Assembly (NCBI GenBank): GCA_031256395.1
Contig: JAIRQQ010000086.1
Coordinates: forward strand, 1-37,419
DNA from: Nitrososphaerota archaeon
Lineage (GTDB): Archaea; Thermoproteota; Bathyarchaeia; Bathyarchaeales; Bathycorpusculaceae
Direction of reading: 5' to 3'
Length of the DNA stretch: 37,419 nucleotides
The notes under the pieces are model-generated. The model was not told the origin of the DNA. It made no database searches and saw only the letters and a program-made list of their open reading frames with translations. Numbering within the stretch: position 1 is the first letter of the stretch; each line of letters begins with the position of its first letter. This document shows positions 1 through 9,206 of this stretch, piece by piece. A program made the position numbers and the translations under genes.

Positions 1-94
1 GCAGTTTGGACATAGCTTTATTTCTGGCTTAAAGTATAGTTTGGTTGCCCTGCTGTAGTTTTTGTGTTTCTTCACAAAAACCTAAGGCTGCAGC

Positions 95-200
95 GTGGGC
101 ATAAAAAATTAACCTAAAACCACCATACGCAACACGTGTATGCTGGTTATAGACTTATGGTTTTAAAATGGTATCGGGTGACTTTACCAAAATTATATAT
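95..200 (+). repeat. Upstream copy of a diverged direct repeat flanking the first propeller gene
   Basis: The core at 137-164 (TGTATG.T.GTTAT.GACTTAT.GTTTT) matches 2984-3011 at 24 of 28 positions, and all four differences are transitions. Weaker similarity extends upstream to a GGGCA at about 97-101 (2946-2950 in the other copy) and downstream to a CCAAAATT (187; 3038 in the other copy). This copy contains the promoter of the gene starting at 249. Confidence 0.5.
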
Positions 201-202
201 AC
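187..202 (+). promoter_or_regulatory. Archaeal BRE/TATA promoter of the first propeller gene
   Basis: CCAAAATTATATATAC fits an archaeal B-recognition element followed by a TATA box. It lies about 50 bases before the TTG start at 249, leaving room for a leader of about 25 bases that carries the AAGGAG ribosome site at about 235-240. Confidence 0.55.
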
Positions 203-248
203 ACTTTCAATTCACCTAATTTATTTATAAATTTAAGGAGTAATAAAA

Positions 249-2795
249 TTGCAAAAAACAAAAACTTTTCTCGCAATGATTCTATTAGTCGCACTATTAG
301 TACCTACAGTATGCCAATTAGCCTCCGTTGTATCCGCAGAAAACCCAAAAATACCAATATATCTAGAAGTCCACGCTGAACCTAATCCCGTCGGTATAGG
401 CCAAGATTTGTACTTGAGCTTATTTTCCACAAAACCCATACCAGGAACCTTCAAAGAAATGTCTATTGTCATTGTCAAACCCGATGGCAGAAACGAAACC
501 TTTGGTCCCTACGACAGCGATACAACCGGTGGTGTCGGCGGTATAGTATTTGTCCCCCAAGTCGAGGGCAACTATACAGCACAAGCATTCTACAAAGGCC
601 AAACCATCCGAGTCTCTGGAGTTGACTACGACATTCAACCCGCCATGAGTAAAGCCGTAAACTTTACCGTCCAAACAGACCCCATCTCATCAACCCCCTT
701 TGTACCGCTACCCACAGAGTATTGGTCACGACCCATATATTCAACTAACTTTGCATGGTCAAAATTGGGCGGCAACTGGTGGGGCCTAGGCAAACCCTCA
801 TTTACCGACACCGGTGGATATGATGCTACAGGTAACAACTTTAACCCTTACAGCCAAGCACCCAACACCGGCCACATCATGTGGGTAAAGCCCACTGCGT
901 TTGGCGGCCAAGTCGGCGGACCGATTAGCGGCGATCAAGAGAGTCAGTACACCTCAACCTCTATTCTCTATCGGCAATTTGAACCCATTATCCTAAACGG
1001 CATCATATACTACAAGCTCTATCCCAACACACCTACAACCGTCACAAGTGCCGGCGGCACACCTGGATGGGATGCAGTTGATCTGCGCACAGGTGAGTTG
1101 GTTTGGCACAAAGACACCAATGATACCTTAGTCTTTGGCTGGAACATGCAATTCCACACAGTTCAAGAATATGGAACCCAAGCCTACCTAGTCGCAATCG
1201 CAAACTCTACCACTTGGAAACTCTACGACCCCCTAACCGGTTACTATATTGCAAGCATAACAGGTGTCCAAAGTACAACAGCTCCTGGTCTAGTTGAGAC
1301 AGACGATGACAATACGCAGGGCGCAGTATACATGTACTACATAAACGGCACATATCCCAACCTCTCACTTACCATGTGGAACTCAACCCACTGCTTATCA
1401 GGTACAACAGGCAGTGCTTCTACAATTCGTCCCACAGGTAACATTCCCTTCTCACGTGGTATTGAATGGTCTGTGCCTATTCCATCAACCATCAAAATCG
1501 ACGGTAAGGATGTTAACATCACCGGTCCAGACACAAACAAAAACCCACTATTGACCATTGCTGCAAGAACAAATGACGTCATTGTGCTAAGATCTCACGG
1601 ACAAGAACTGCCCATGTTCACAGACCAATTTGGCACAGAATACTCAATTGAACTCGGAATTGGTGCAAAGAACGGCACACTACTCTGGGGCCCAGTTAGA
1701 CGGGACACCCAGCAATACAACGAAATCACTGTTGTCGCAGCAGGCGATGGCTACTATGTTACGCATGACAAAGACCTCAACATAGCCTATGTTTACAACA
1801 TACAAACCGGTAAGCAAATAGGCAAAGGCATCTCATTGGAAGGCAATTCACTTAGCACTCTATCTCGTGGTGGCGCTATAGCATACGGTAAATGCTACAT
1901 CTGGGACTTTGGCGGTTATGTCAACGCAATCGATCTAGCAACCGCAACTGTCAATTGGACACTAACACCAAGAAGTGCAGGCTATGACACACCTTATGGT
2001 ATCTACCCCTATTGGCACTTTGGTTCACACAGCATTGCTGACGGAAAACTGTTCTTATCTGAGGGCCGCATGTATGACCCACCGCTATTTACCAACGCAC
2101 GTAAAATGGCCATTGACGTCAATGACGGTTCTGTTGTTTGGAGTATCCTTGGAACCTATGCACGTGAACCAAGCGCAATTGCCGATGGCTATATGGTTGG
2201 CTGGAACAGCTATGACGCCCAAATCTATACCTTCGGTAAGGGGCCATCCCAAACCACTATCAATACCAATACTGGCGTTGTCACTTCAGGCAGTAGCGTT
2301 CTTCTAACGGGTACAGTCACAGACATATCTGCAGGCACACGTGACGCTGATAGATCTGCACGGTTCCCCAACGGTGTTGCAGCAGTATCTGATGAGAGCC
2401 AAAGCGCATGGATGGAATATGTCTACATGCAACAACCAATGCCAAAAAATGTCACCGGTGTTACTGTTGAACTCTCAATACTAGACAGCAACAACAACTA
2501 TCGTCCCATTGGCAAAACAACCACTGATGAAACAGGCTTCTTTAGCTATAACTGGAAACCTGACATCGAAGGCAAATTCACTGTCTATGCACGCTTTGAG
2601 GGCAGTGAATCCTACTGGCCATCCAACGGACGTACTGCTTTTGCAGTTGACGAAGCCGCTCCAACACAAGCACCCACTGAAACCCCCGGCCCAGGAATCG
2701 CTGATACCTACTTCCTACCCGCAGTCGCAGCCATAATCATCGCGATAATCATAATCGGCGTCCTGATTATGATCATGCTCAGAAAACGCCCCTAA
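249..2795 (+). CDS. Secreted, membrane-anchored PQQ-like beta-propeller protein
   Basis: An 848-residue surface protein starting at TTG, supported by AAGGAG eight bases upstream. Residues 1-30 form a signal peptide ending near VVSA. An Ig-like domain (about 35-150) follows, then a long region of PQQ/WD-like propeller blades with segments such as AVDLRTGELVW and AIDLATATVNW. A second Ig-like domain (about 690-815) precedes a Thr/Pro-rich linker, a C-terminal membrane helix and a basic RKRP tail. It is probably anchored to the membrane facing outwards. PQQ binding is not implied, because no quinoprotein dehydrogenase active site is evident and these repeats are mostly structural. It is paralogous to the gene at 14752, sharing the C-terminal WM..Y.QQ..P.N.TG segment. 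The ligand is unknown. A T-rich tract after the stop looks like its terminator. Confidence 0.85.
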   Translation: MQKTKTFLAMILLVALLVPTVCQLASVVSAENPKIPIYLEVHAEPNPVGIGQDLYLSLFSTKPIPGTFKEMSIVIVKPDGRNETFGPYDSDTTGGVGGIVFVPQVEGNYTAQAFYKGQTIRVSGVDYDIQPAMSKAVNFTVQTDPISSTPFVPLPTEYWSRPIYSTNFAWSKLGGNWWGLGKPSFTDTGGYDATGNNFNPYSQAPNTGHIMWVKPTAFGGQVGGPISGDQESQYTSTSILYRQFEPIILNGIIYYKLYPNTPTTVTSAGGTPGWDAVDLRTGELVWHKDTNDTLVFGWNMQFHTVQEYGTQAYLVAIANSTTWKLYDPLTGYYIASITGVQSTTAPGLVETDDDNTQGAVYMYYINGTYPNLSLTMWNSTHCLSGTTGSASTIRPTGNIPFSRGIEWSVPIPSTIKIDGKDVNITGPDTNKNPLLTIAARTNDVIVLRSHGQELPMFTDQFGTEYSIELGIGAKNGTLLWGPVRRDTQQYNEITVVAAGDGYYVTHDKDLNIAYVYNIQTGKQIGKGISLEGNSLSTLSRGGAIAYGKCYIWDFGGYVNAIDLATATVNWTLTPRSAGYDTPYGIYPYWHFGSHSIADGKLFLSEGRMYDPPLFTNARKMAIDVNDGSVVWSILGTYAREPSAIADGYMVGWNSYDAQIYTFGKGPSQTTINTNTGVVTSGSSVLLTGTVTDISAGTRDADRSARFPNGVAAVSDESQSAWMEYVYMQQPMPKNVTGVTVELSILDSNNNYRPIGKTTTDETGFFSYNWKPDIEGKFTVYARFEGSESYWPSNGRTAFAVDEAAPTQAPTETPGPGIADTYFLPAVAAIIIAIIIIGVLIMIMLRKRP

Positions 2796-2816
2796 ACAAA
2801 CAACAAACAAAACCAA

Positions 2817-2844
2817 TTTCCTTCCTTTCTTTTTCTCTTTTTTT
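2817..2844 (+). terminator. T-rich archaeal transcription terminator
   Basis: A run of T with scattered C, ending in CTCTTTTTTTC, begins about 20 bases after the stop of the propeller gene. Archaeal RNA polymerase terminates at such U-rich tracts without needing a hairpin. Confidence 0.55.
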
Positions 2845-2943
2845 CAATAAATCCATAACCCGCATACAAGGTTGTGGTGTATGTTTGGTGTTGTTGGTTT
2901 TTATGTTAATATATCGTCTTGGTTTTTGTGAATACGTGTGATC

Positions 2944-3050
2944 ATGGGCAACTGCAAAAATCTAAGATAAACTCTTTAGAACTTGTATGTTAGTTATGGA
3001 CTTATAGTTTTTTTAATTCCACACTTAGCAAGTTTTGCCAAAAATTGTTT
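2944..3050 (+). repeat. Downstream (orphan) copy of the direct repeat
   Basis: This copy matches the promoter region at 95-200, best over 2984-3011. It has the plus-strand orientation of a promoter but no plus-strand gene follows. The next gene converges from the other side. It may be the relic of a duplicated gene's leader. Confidence 0.5.
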
Positions 3051-3094
3051 AATAAAATTAAAATAGAGAAGGTCGCCCGCCTCAAGTTTAACAG

Positions 3095-3110
3095 ACCGCT
3101 ATTTAGCGGT
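3095..3110. repeat. Perfect short inverted repeat over a stop codon
   Basis: ACCGCTATTTAGCGGT is a 6-bp perfect stem with a 4-base loop. It overlaps the TAA stop of the minus-strand rSAM gene. No U-run follows on the minus strand, so a role as terminator or mRNA end stabiliser is only a guess. Confidence 0.4.
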
Positions 3111-4518
3111 GGAATGCTGACATAGCGCGCCATAGATTATAGTTTACAGCAGTACGTGTCATTATTTTGCTGTAAATGTTACCTTGAAGATAACCTTTCT
3201 TGGCTTGACGCATGATATAGTTTATGGAGTAGAATTTATTGTAGAATTGCTTGCGCATTTGAGCAATTTCTTTAGCCGGTAGATTGGGATCTTCAAAGAT
3301 AGCATTCATAGTACTATATGTTTTCCAATCATCTGACATCTTCCAGCCATTTTTCTCAACAAGTTCTCTTAGTTGCGTGCCCGGAAAAGGCGTAGCATGA
3401 CAGAGCCAAGCATCATCAGGTTCAGTTTTGCGCACAAAATCCAGCGTTTCTTGGAGAGTCTGTTTAGTTTCCCCAGGATAGCCTATGATAACTGAGACAG
3501 TGACAAACATGCCTGCATCTTTGGCCCACTTTATGGCATTGTGACATTGCTGATTGGTAACACCATGTTTTAAGGTCTGACGCATTTGTTCACATCCCGA
3601 TTCTATGCCAAACATGACTTCGTCACAGTGGGCTTTGGCCATCTTTTGCAAGAGTTCTTTGGTGACGGTGTCGGCTCGGGTGCCGCATCCCCATCGCAGA
3701 TTAATTTTGCGCTCAATCATACCATCACAGATGTCAGCGGCTCTTTTTTTATCAAAAGTCAAAGTGTCATCTTGAAATGCTATACCCTCAGCGCCGTATT
3801 CACTTTGTAGCCACTGCAACTCATCAAGTACGTTTTGGGGGCTTCGCGCGCGGAATTGTTGGCCAAACATTTGTGATGCAACACAGAAGGGGCACTTGTA
3901 GGGGCAACCACGGCTGGTTATAACTGAGAGTAGTTTTTGACCCTGAACCCAATATTTCTCAATGGGTACATATTTGTAGGCTGGCCGGGGGAGACTGTCG
4001 AGGTTTTGAATGGGGGGTCGGTTAGGCGTTTGGATGATTTCTTGGCCTTTACGAAAAGATATGCCCTTTATATCGTTTAGCGGTTTGTTTGTTTGGGATT
4101 GGTTTGCCAGTTCAAGAAGCGTTTCTTCGCCCTCGCCTCGAACAATTAGATCTATGGATTTTTCTGTTGCTAGAATATCTCTATCTTGAAATGTGGCATG
4201 GGGTCCGCCTAGTATAATTTGAGCATTTGGACAGGCCTGTTTTGCGGTTTGTGCGGTTTGAAAAGCGGCTTCTGCTATAGGTGTCATGGAGCCTATGCCA
4301 ATTATTGCCGGCTCAAAGGATGTCAGCTCGGTTTGGAGTTTGGTGTAGTCATAGCGATTCACTGGACAGTCGATGATTTTAACCTCAAAATTATTTTGGT
4401 CTAAAACTGCTGCCATATAGGCTAGTCCCAGCGGCGGGAAGAGGGGGTGGTGTCCGATGTCGGTGAGAAGTGGAGGTGTGATGAGAGCTATTTTCTTGTT
4501 GGGCATCATCATGTTCAC
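3103..4518 (-). CDS. B12-binding domain radical SAM protein (paralogue 1)
   Basis: A 471-residue BchE-like enzyme. Residues about 8-140 form a Rossmann-like cobalamin-binding domain with GGPHATF at 104-110. The radical SAM barrel starts at SRGCPYKCPFC with Cys205, Cys209 and Cys212 as ligands of the [4Fe-4S] cluster. No DxHxxG motif is seen, so any cobalamin is probably bound without a protein His ligand, as is usual in this family. Members carry out methylations, ring closures and C-C bond formation, including on lipids and cofactors. The substrate here is unknown. The start in the track is GTG, and in-frame ATG codons two to four residues later are equally possible. It lies 40 bases downstream of the 16-repeat propeller gene on the same strand, suggesting one transcript. 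Confidence 0.9.
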   Translation of the reverse strand: MNMMMPNKKIALITPPLLTDIGHHPLFPPLGLAYMAAVLDQNNFEVKIIDCPVNRYDYTKLQTELTSFEPAIIGIGSMTPIAEAAFQTAQTAKQACPNAQIILGGPHATFQDRDILATEKSIDLIVRGEGEETLLELANQSQTNKPLNDIKGISFRKGQEIIQTPNRPPIQNLDSLPRPAYKYVPIEKYWVQGQKLLSVITSRGCPYKCPFCVASQMFGQQFRARSPQNVLDELQWLQSEYGAEGIAFQDDTLTFDKKRAADICDGMIERKINLRWGCGTRADTVTKELLQKMAKAHCDEVMFGIESGCEQMRQTLKHGVTNQQCHNAIKWAKDAGMFVTVSVIIGYPGETKQTLQETLDFVRKTEPDDAWLCHATPFPGTQLRELVEKNGWKMSDDWKTYSTMNAIFEDPNLPAKEIAQMRKQFYNKFYSINYIMRQAKKGYLQGNIYSKIMTRTAVNYNLWRAMSAFHR

Positions 4519-4558
4519 GGTTGGGTAGTTATGGCGGGTTTTTTGCTTATGAACTTTG

Positions 4559-6892
4559 CTAACCTCTGCTCTTGGTTTGAGCAGTTTGTTTGTTATTTAG
4601 TGTTGGTTGGTGTTTGTGTTGGCGTACCCAAAATATCAGTACCACGACACCAATTAGAAGAAGTATACTGGCAACGCTGAGCAGAATTAACCACAGAGGG
4701 ATTGATTGGTTTTCATTTTTTTGGAAGTTATTGCCGTTGTTGTTGTCTGGGTTGCCGATTGCATAGATGAGATGGTCATATGAGCCTACATATATGGCAT
4801 TGTTTGCAAGGGCGGGGGAGGAGACCACTGCACCGCCTGTTTGATAGCTCCACTGCAGTTCTGCGGTTTGGGCGTTTAGCGCATACACTTTGCCATCACT
4901 GGATCCAAACACCACCACCTCATCTGCAATAACTGGTGAGGAGCTAACACTATCACCTGTCTGATAGATCCACACAAGAGTGCCATCTACCCCGTTTAGT
5001 GCATAGAGGTAGCCATCTTCAGAGCCCACATAGACCTTGTTGTAGGCGATGGCCGGCGAGGACGAAACCGTACCCCTTGTGGAATAATTCCAAATCAACT
5101 CCCCATTTACTGCGTTTAGGGCATAGAGACTATGATCATAACAGCCCACATACACTACCCCCTTCTCTTCTGATATGGCAGGCGAAGAAACCACATAACC
5201 TCCCAATTGTGTTTTCCACAACAGGGTGCCGTCTGGGTTTAGAGCATAGAGATACCCATCATTTGAGCCAAAATAGATAACACCCCCAAAAACCGCAGGA
5301 GAGGACACCATGATCTGATCTTTGGTTTCATATTTCCACAGCCGCGTACCGTCTTGGGCATTTAGTGCATAGAAACTATAGTCCTCTGAGCCCACATACA
5401 CCACCTCCCCATAAACTGTGGGTGAACAAACAACCGCATAGCCTGTTTGATAACTCCACCGACAAACCCCTGTATAGGCATCTAGCGCATAGATCTTACC
5501 ATTATAGCTCCCAACATACACTACCCCTTCACTGATTGCCGGCGAGGAAAACATCACCATATCCCCGGTATCGTAACTCCAAATTGCACTGTTGTGCATC
5601 TCCCAATCATAACCCGCCATACCCGTTGAGGCATTTAACGCATACACCTTACCATCATGCGAACCCACAAAAACCAAACCCTCCCAAACCGTGGGCGAGG
5701 AATCAACCTTTTTACCCGTAGCAAAACTCCAAACCAACCCACCATCTAACACATCAAGAGCATAGAGTTTACCATCAGAAGACCCCATAAAAACCCGCCC
5801 CTGAGCAATCTCGGGACGCGAAATTATCTGATCCCCACTAAGAAAACTCCAAACCAACCCACCATCTTTGACATTTAGCGCATAGATTTTACTATCATCT
5901 GAACCCACAAACACCCGCTCCCCCCAAACAATAGGCGCGGAGGCAACCCCTGCACCTGTAGCATAACTCCAAACCAACTCCCCCCTTGCGGCATCTACTG
6001 CATAAACACAACTATCCATCGAACCCACAAAAACCAAACCCCCCGATACTGCCGGCGAGGAATAAACAGCCGCACCAGTGGCAAACCTCCACTGCAAACT
6101 ACCCGTTGCAGCATCTAGAGCATAGAGATACCCATCAGAAGACCCCACATAAAGCATGCCATCCATAACTGCTGGAGTAGACGCAACAGTTGCATCCGTT
6201 GTATACTTCCAAACAAGCTCCCCACTGGTCATGTTTAGTGCATAGATATTTTTATCCAGTGAACCAACATAGACCATACCCTCACTTAACGTCACCGAGG
6301 ATAGCATAATCTCCGCCTCTGTAGCATAACTCCAAATTAACTCCCCAGTATCGGCTTTTAGCGCATAGACACTGTTATCCTCTGAACCAAAAAACACCAC
6401 CCCATCAACAACCGCAGGATCTGAATCCACATAATACCCAGTTGAATAACTCCAGAGCTTTCTACCCGTAACCCCATCTAACGCATAGAGATTATAGTCC
6501 TCTGAGCCCACATACACAACCCCCTCTGCAACCGCCGGCCTAGAAACCACTATACCCCCAGTAGCATAAACCCAAACCCTCTCTCCGGTGTCAGCATTAA
6601 AAGCATAAACTCTATGATCATATGAACCAACATAGACTATACCATCACTATAGGTAGGTGAACCAACCTGCCCCCCAGTATTAAACTTCCAAAGAGTCTG
6701 ATTAGACAACGGCACCTGTTGCGTAGAAGAAAACCCACTATGCAACAAATCACCACGAAACATCGGCCACCCCAAACCACCCCCAGACAAATCTGCTGCT
6801 ACTACCACTGTTGAATAAACCATGCTTGAAAACAAGAGCAACAACAATAGACCGAGACACAACATCCTTCGGCTTATCATAACACTATACAC
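4559..6892 (-). CDS. Secreted 16-repeat PQQ-like beta-propeller, C-terminally anchored
   Basis: A 777-residue protein with a signal peptide (hydrophobic core about 10-32), then WPMFRGD..HSGFS, a common entry to this repeat family. About sixteen near-regular blades of roughly 40 residues follow, each of the form (V/I)Y(V/F)GS.D...YALNA.TG.L.W.Y.TG. A linker, one membrane helix (about 733-757) and a basic tail end it. Sixteen blades would fit two eight-bladed propellers. It is most likely an extracellular binding or scaffold protein (inference), with no sign of a quinoprotein dehydrogenase active site. The first start is GTG at 6892. ATG codons at residues 5 and 10 also leave a full signal peptide. 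It ends in TAG, with TAA four codons later. The coding strand is G/T-rich in its first three quarters and A/C-rich at the end. Confidence 0.88.
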   Translation of the reverse strand: MYSVMISRRMLCLGLLLLLLFSSMVYSTVVVAADLSGGGLGWPMFRGDLLHSGFSSTQQVPLSNQTLWKFNTGGQVGSPTYSDGIVYVGSYDHRVYAFNADTGERVWVYATGGIVVSRPAVAEGVVYVGSEDYNLYALDGVTGRKLWSYSTGYYVDSDPAVVDGVVFFGSEDNSVYALKADTGELIWSYATEAEIMLSSVTLSEGMVYVGSLDKNIYALNMTSGELVWKYTTDATVASTPAVMDGMLYVGSSDGYLYALDAATGSLQWRFATGAAVYSSPAVSGGLVFVGSMDSCVYAVDAARGELVWSYATGAGVASAPIVWGERVFVGSDDSKIYALNVKDGGLVWSFLSGDQIISRPEIAQGRVFMGSSDGKLYALDVLDGGLVWSFATGKKVDSSPTVWEGLVFVGSHDGKVYALNASTGMAGYDWEMHNSAIWSYDTGDMVMFSSPAISEGVVYVGSYNGKIYALDAYTGVCRWSYQTGYAVVCSPTVYGEVVYVGSEDYSFYALNAQDGTRLWKYETKDQIMVSSPAVFGGVIYFGSNDGYLYALNPDGTLLWKTQLGGYVVSSPAISEEKGVVYVGCYDHSLYALNAVNGELIWNYSTRGTVSSSPAIAYNKVYVGSEDGYLYALNGVDGTLVWIYQTGDSVSSSPVIADEVVVFGSSDGKVYALNAQTAELQWSYQTGGAVVSSPALANNAIYVGSYDHLIYAIGNPDNNNGNNFQKNENQSIPLWLILLSVASILLLIGVVVLIFWVRQHKHQPTLNNKQTAQTKSRG

Positions 6893-7008
6893 ACACCAAG
6901 ATAAGCTAAAGATGTTCCGCAGAAACCCACCCCTTTTAGCCTGACTTTCTCATTTTTCTCTACAAATATAGCCGCACCAAGTCTGAGTAGCTGGTTTGTG
7001 GGGATGCG

Positions 7009-7026
7009 AAATGTTTAAGCATAAAG
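7009..7026 (+). promoter_or_regulatory. Probable TATA-type promoter of the 7063 operon
   Basis: AATGTTTAAGCATAAAGC contains a TTTAAGCATAAA stretch 37-52 bases before the ATG at 7063, the usual spacing for a short archaeal leader. Confidence 0.4.
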
Positions 7027-7062
7027 CGTTCCCATCAAGAGGCAAGTTGGTGTGAAGCAGAA

Positions 7063-8448
7063 ATGAAACCCCACATAACCCTAGTTAACCCTGCCGCACC
7101 GGTTGGTGCTGTTATGCACTGGCCCTTTGCGCTTCTGGGTTTAGGATACCTCGCCGCAGTCCTAGAAAAAAACGGCTATAAAGTCGATGTCATTGACTGC
7201 CAAGTCGAAAAACTCTCCATAGAGCAATTTACCCAAGAAATCCAAAAACGCCAACCCAACATAGTAGGCATAACCTCCTCCACCCTCACCTACAAATCCG
7301 GCCTAAACCTCATCAAGGCCACAAAACAGGCCCTGCCAAATTGCACAACCCTTGCCGGCGGACCCCATGTAACATTTTGGGACGACCACGCCCTAGAAGA
7401 ATGCCCCGAACTTGACATAGTTATCCGAAGAGAAGGCGAAGCCACCATTCTTGAATTGGTGCAACACCTCGAAGCCAACAAACCCTGCGATGACGTCTTA
7501 GGCCTCACCTATAGAAAAAACAACCAAATTGTTCGCACCCCCGATCGACCCTACATCGAAGATCTCGACTCTCTACCCTTCCCTGCACGCCATCTATGGC
7601 CCATGGAAAAATTCAAAGAATATGAAGATGTCCTCTACCTATCCATGAGCCGCGGTTGCGTGTACTGGTGCGAATTCTGTTGCACCGTGCGCATGCACGG
7701 CCGAGAATACCGCATGCGAAGCGCCCAAAACGTAGTTAACGAACTAGAATACCTCTACAAAACCTACGGCAAAACCAAATTCACCTTCTGCGACGACGCC
7801 TTCACAGTCGACAAAGACCTCGTAGAGGAACTTTGCAACGAAATCATAAAACGCAACCTAAAAATCGAGTGGAACTGCGGCAGCCGCGTCGACATGGTCA
7901 CCAAAGAACTACTCATAAAAATGAGAGAAGCCGGATGCATCTCATTTTGGTGCGGCATCGAATCAGGCACCCAACAAGTCCTTGACGCCATGAAAAAAGG
8001 CATCACCCCAGAATTAACCGAAAAAGTCATGGGCTGGGTCCGCGAAGCCGGCATGAAACCCGTCCCCAACGTTATCCTAGGCTTCCCCGGCGAAACCAAA
8101 AAAAGCGCCTGGAAAACCATCAAATTCGTCGAAAAAATCGCCCCCGACGCAGTAGGATTCTACAACGTCGCAACCCCCTTCCCCGGCACACCCCTCTACG
8201 ACCAAGTTATTGCCAATGGCTGGTTGCGCGTCACCGACTTTGACAAATACGACACCACCCGCCCCATCTTTGAAACCCCCCAACTAAGCATGAAAGAACT
8301 CGGAAAACTCCGCGAAAGCGCATTCCACCACTACTACCTAAGACGCGCCTACTTCATGGACAAACGCCGCCGCTTCAAACTCTACACAGCCATAACCGTA
8401 GGTCTCCACCTAGCCGCCAACATTAAACTCAAACTCAGAAGAAACTAA
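7063..8448 (+). CDS. B12-binding domain radical SAM protein (paralogue 2)
   Basis: A 461-residue protein of the BchE-like B12/rSAM family. The N-terminal cobalamin-type domain (about 4-140) has GGPHVTF at 99-105. The radical SAM motif is SRGCVYWCEFC with Cys199, Cys203 and Cys206, followed directly by an extra Cys207. The barrel continues through CGSRVDMVT and WCGIESG, and the C-terminus is basic. It is a probable SAM-dependent radical methyl- or alkyl-transferase with unknown substrate. It starts a short plus-strand operon, with the Fe-S protein at 8489 beginning 40 bases downstream. It is closer in layout to the paralogue at 20024 (ID/VDCQ, GITSST/GVTSAT) than to the one at 9207. Confidence 0.9.
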   Translation: MKPHITLVNPAAPVGAVMHWPFALLGLGYLAAVLEKNGYKVDVIDCQVEKLSIEQFTQEIQKRQPNIVGITSSTLTYKSGLNLIKATKQALPNCTTLAGGPHVTFWDDHALEECPELDIVIRREGEATILELVQHLEANKPCDDVLGLTYRKNNQIVRTPDRPYIEDLDSLPFPARHLWPMEKFKEYEDVLYLSMSRGCVYWCEFCCTVRMHGREYRMRSAQNVVNELEYLYKTYGKTKFTFCDDAFTVDKDLVEELCNEIIKRNLKIEWNCGSRVDMVTKELLIKMREAGCISFWCGIESGTQQVLDAMKKGITPELTEKVMGWVREAGMKPVPNVILGFPGETKKSAWKTIKFVEKIAPDAVGFYNVATPFPGTPLYDQVIANGWLRVTDFDKYDTTRPIFETPQLSMKELGKLRESAFHHYYLRRAYFMDKRRRFKLYTAITVGLHLAANIKLKLRRN

Positions 8449-8488
8449 CCACCCGCCAACACACCAACAACATCGGTGACTGAAAAAT

Positions 8489-9175
8489 ATGGGTAAACCC
8501 ACAAAGGTGCTAAACAGCGAAATAGTGAAAACCTACGGCTTAAATGCCGGCGCCAGTGTAGTTGGTATAGCCGCCTCCCAAGATTTCAATTTAGCCCCCG
8601 AGGGCTTTAAACCCTCAGACCACCTCGCTGGTTGTCTCTCAGTGATTGTTTTGGGCGCCCCCTTCCCCCAAGAAGCCCTGCTCAATTCAACTGAATATAC
8701 CGCTCACCGAAAGATCATGATAGAAAAAATAAACACTATCGCAAAAAACGTAGCAAAACAAATCAAAGCTGACGGATACAAAGCACGCGATATAAGCGGA
8801 TTTGGCGGCAAATGGGTGAATGGCAAACAATTCGGCCTCATATCTCTAAAACATGCTGCTGAATTGGCTGGACTGGGACTTATTAACCGAAATTATTTAC
8901 TCACCAATCCGATCTATGGCAATCTTCTTTGGTTTAGCGCAGTTCTCACCGATGCCGAGTTAACACCCGATAAAAAAACACAAGATATTGTTTGTGACAA
9001 CTGTAACAAATGCGTTGAACTCTGTCCCTCAAAAGCCTTAACCACTCCTGATTTATTTGGAAAGAGCGAATGTGCTGGAATGTGCTTCAAAATGATAAAT
9101 GCCCACTGGCAAGTTAGTTGCTATGTATGCCGTAAAACATGTCCCCACCGGTTTGGCAAACAACTACCACCGTAA
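8489..9175 (+). CDS. Short QueG-like double [4Fe-4S] cluster protein
   Basis: A 228-residue protein whose first 160 residues resemble the cobalamin-binding part of epoxyqueuosine reductase (QueG) and related reductases. A ferredoxin-like tail follows: C169-xx-C-xx-C-xxx-CP, then C211-xx-C-xxx-CPH with Cys195 or Cys199 available to complete a second cluster. It is shorter than QueG, which is usually well over 300 residues, and lacks QueG's C-terminal repeat region. A role in queuosine synthesis is therefore doubtful. It may be an electron donor or a small corrinoid/Fe-S reductase serving the neighbouring B12-rSAM enzyme (inference). The ATG follows a GGTGA site. It converges on the rSAM gene at 9207. 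Confidence 0.75.
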   Translation: MGKPTKVLNSEIVKTYGLNAGASVVGIAASQDFNLAPEGFKPSDHLAGCLSVIVLGAPFPQEALLNSTEYTAHRKIMIEKINTIAKNVAKQIKADGYKARDISGFGGKWVNGKQFGLISLKHAAELAGLGLINRNYLLTNPIYGNLLWFSAVLTDAELTPDKKTQDIVCDNCNKCVELCPSKALTTPDLFGKSECAGMCFKMINAHWQVSCYVCRKTCPHRFGKQLPP

Positions 9176-9206
9176 ACCTGCCAAAACTGGACGCGCAATC
9201 TACTCA

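Larger units (their letters stand above)
2796..3102. other. Convergent intergenic region without a gene
   Basis: This 307-base gap lies between two genes that point at each other. It holds a pyrimidine-rich tract (2817-2844) and the second copy of the direct repeat that also sits upstream of the gene at 249. No ORF with a plausible start, and no tRNA-like T-loop, was seen. Confidence 0.6.

Noticed and set aside
4700-6700. Regularly spaced repeats that might look like a CRISPR or satellite array
   Set aside because: The periodicity is about 120-130 bases in coding frame and corresponds to propeller blades. The repeats are diverged at synonymous sites.
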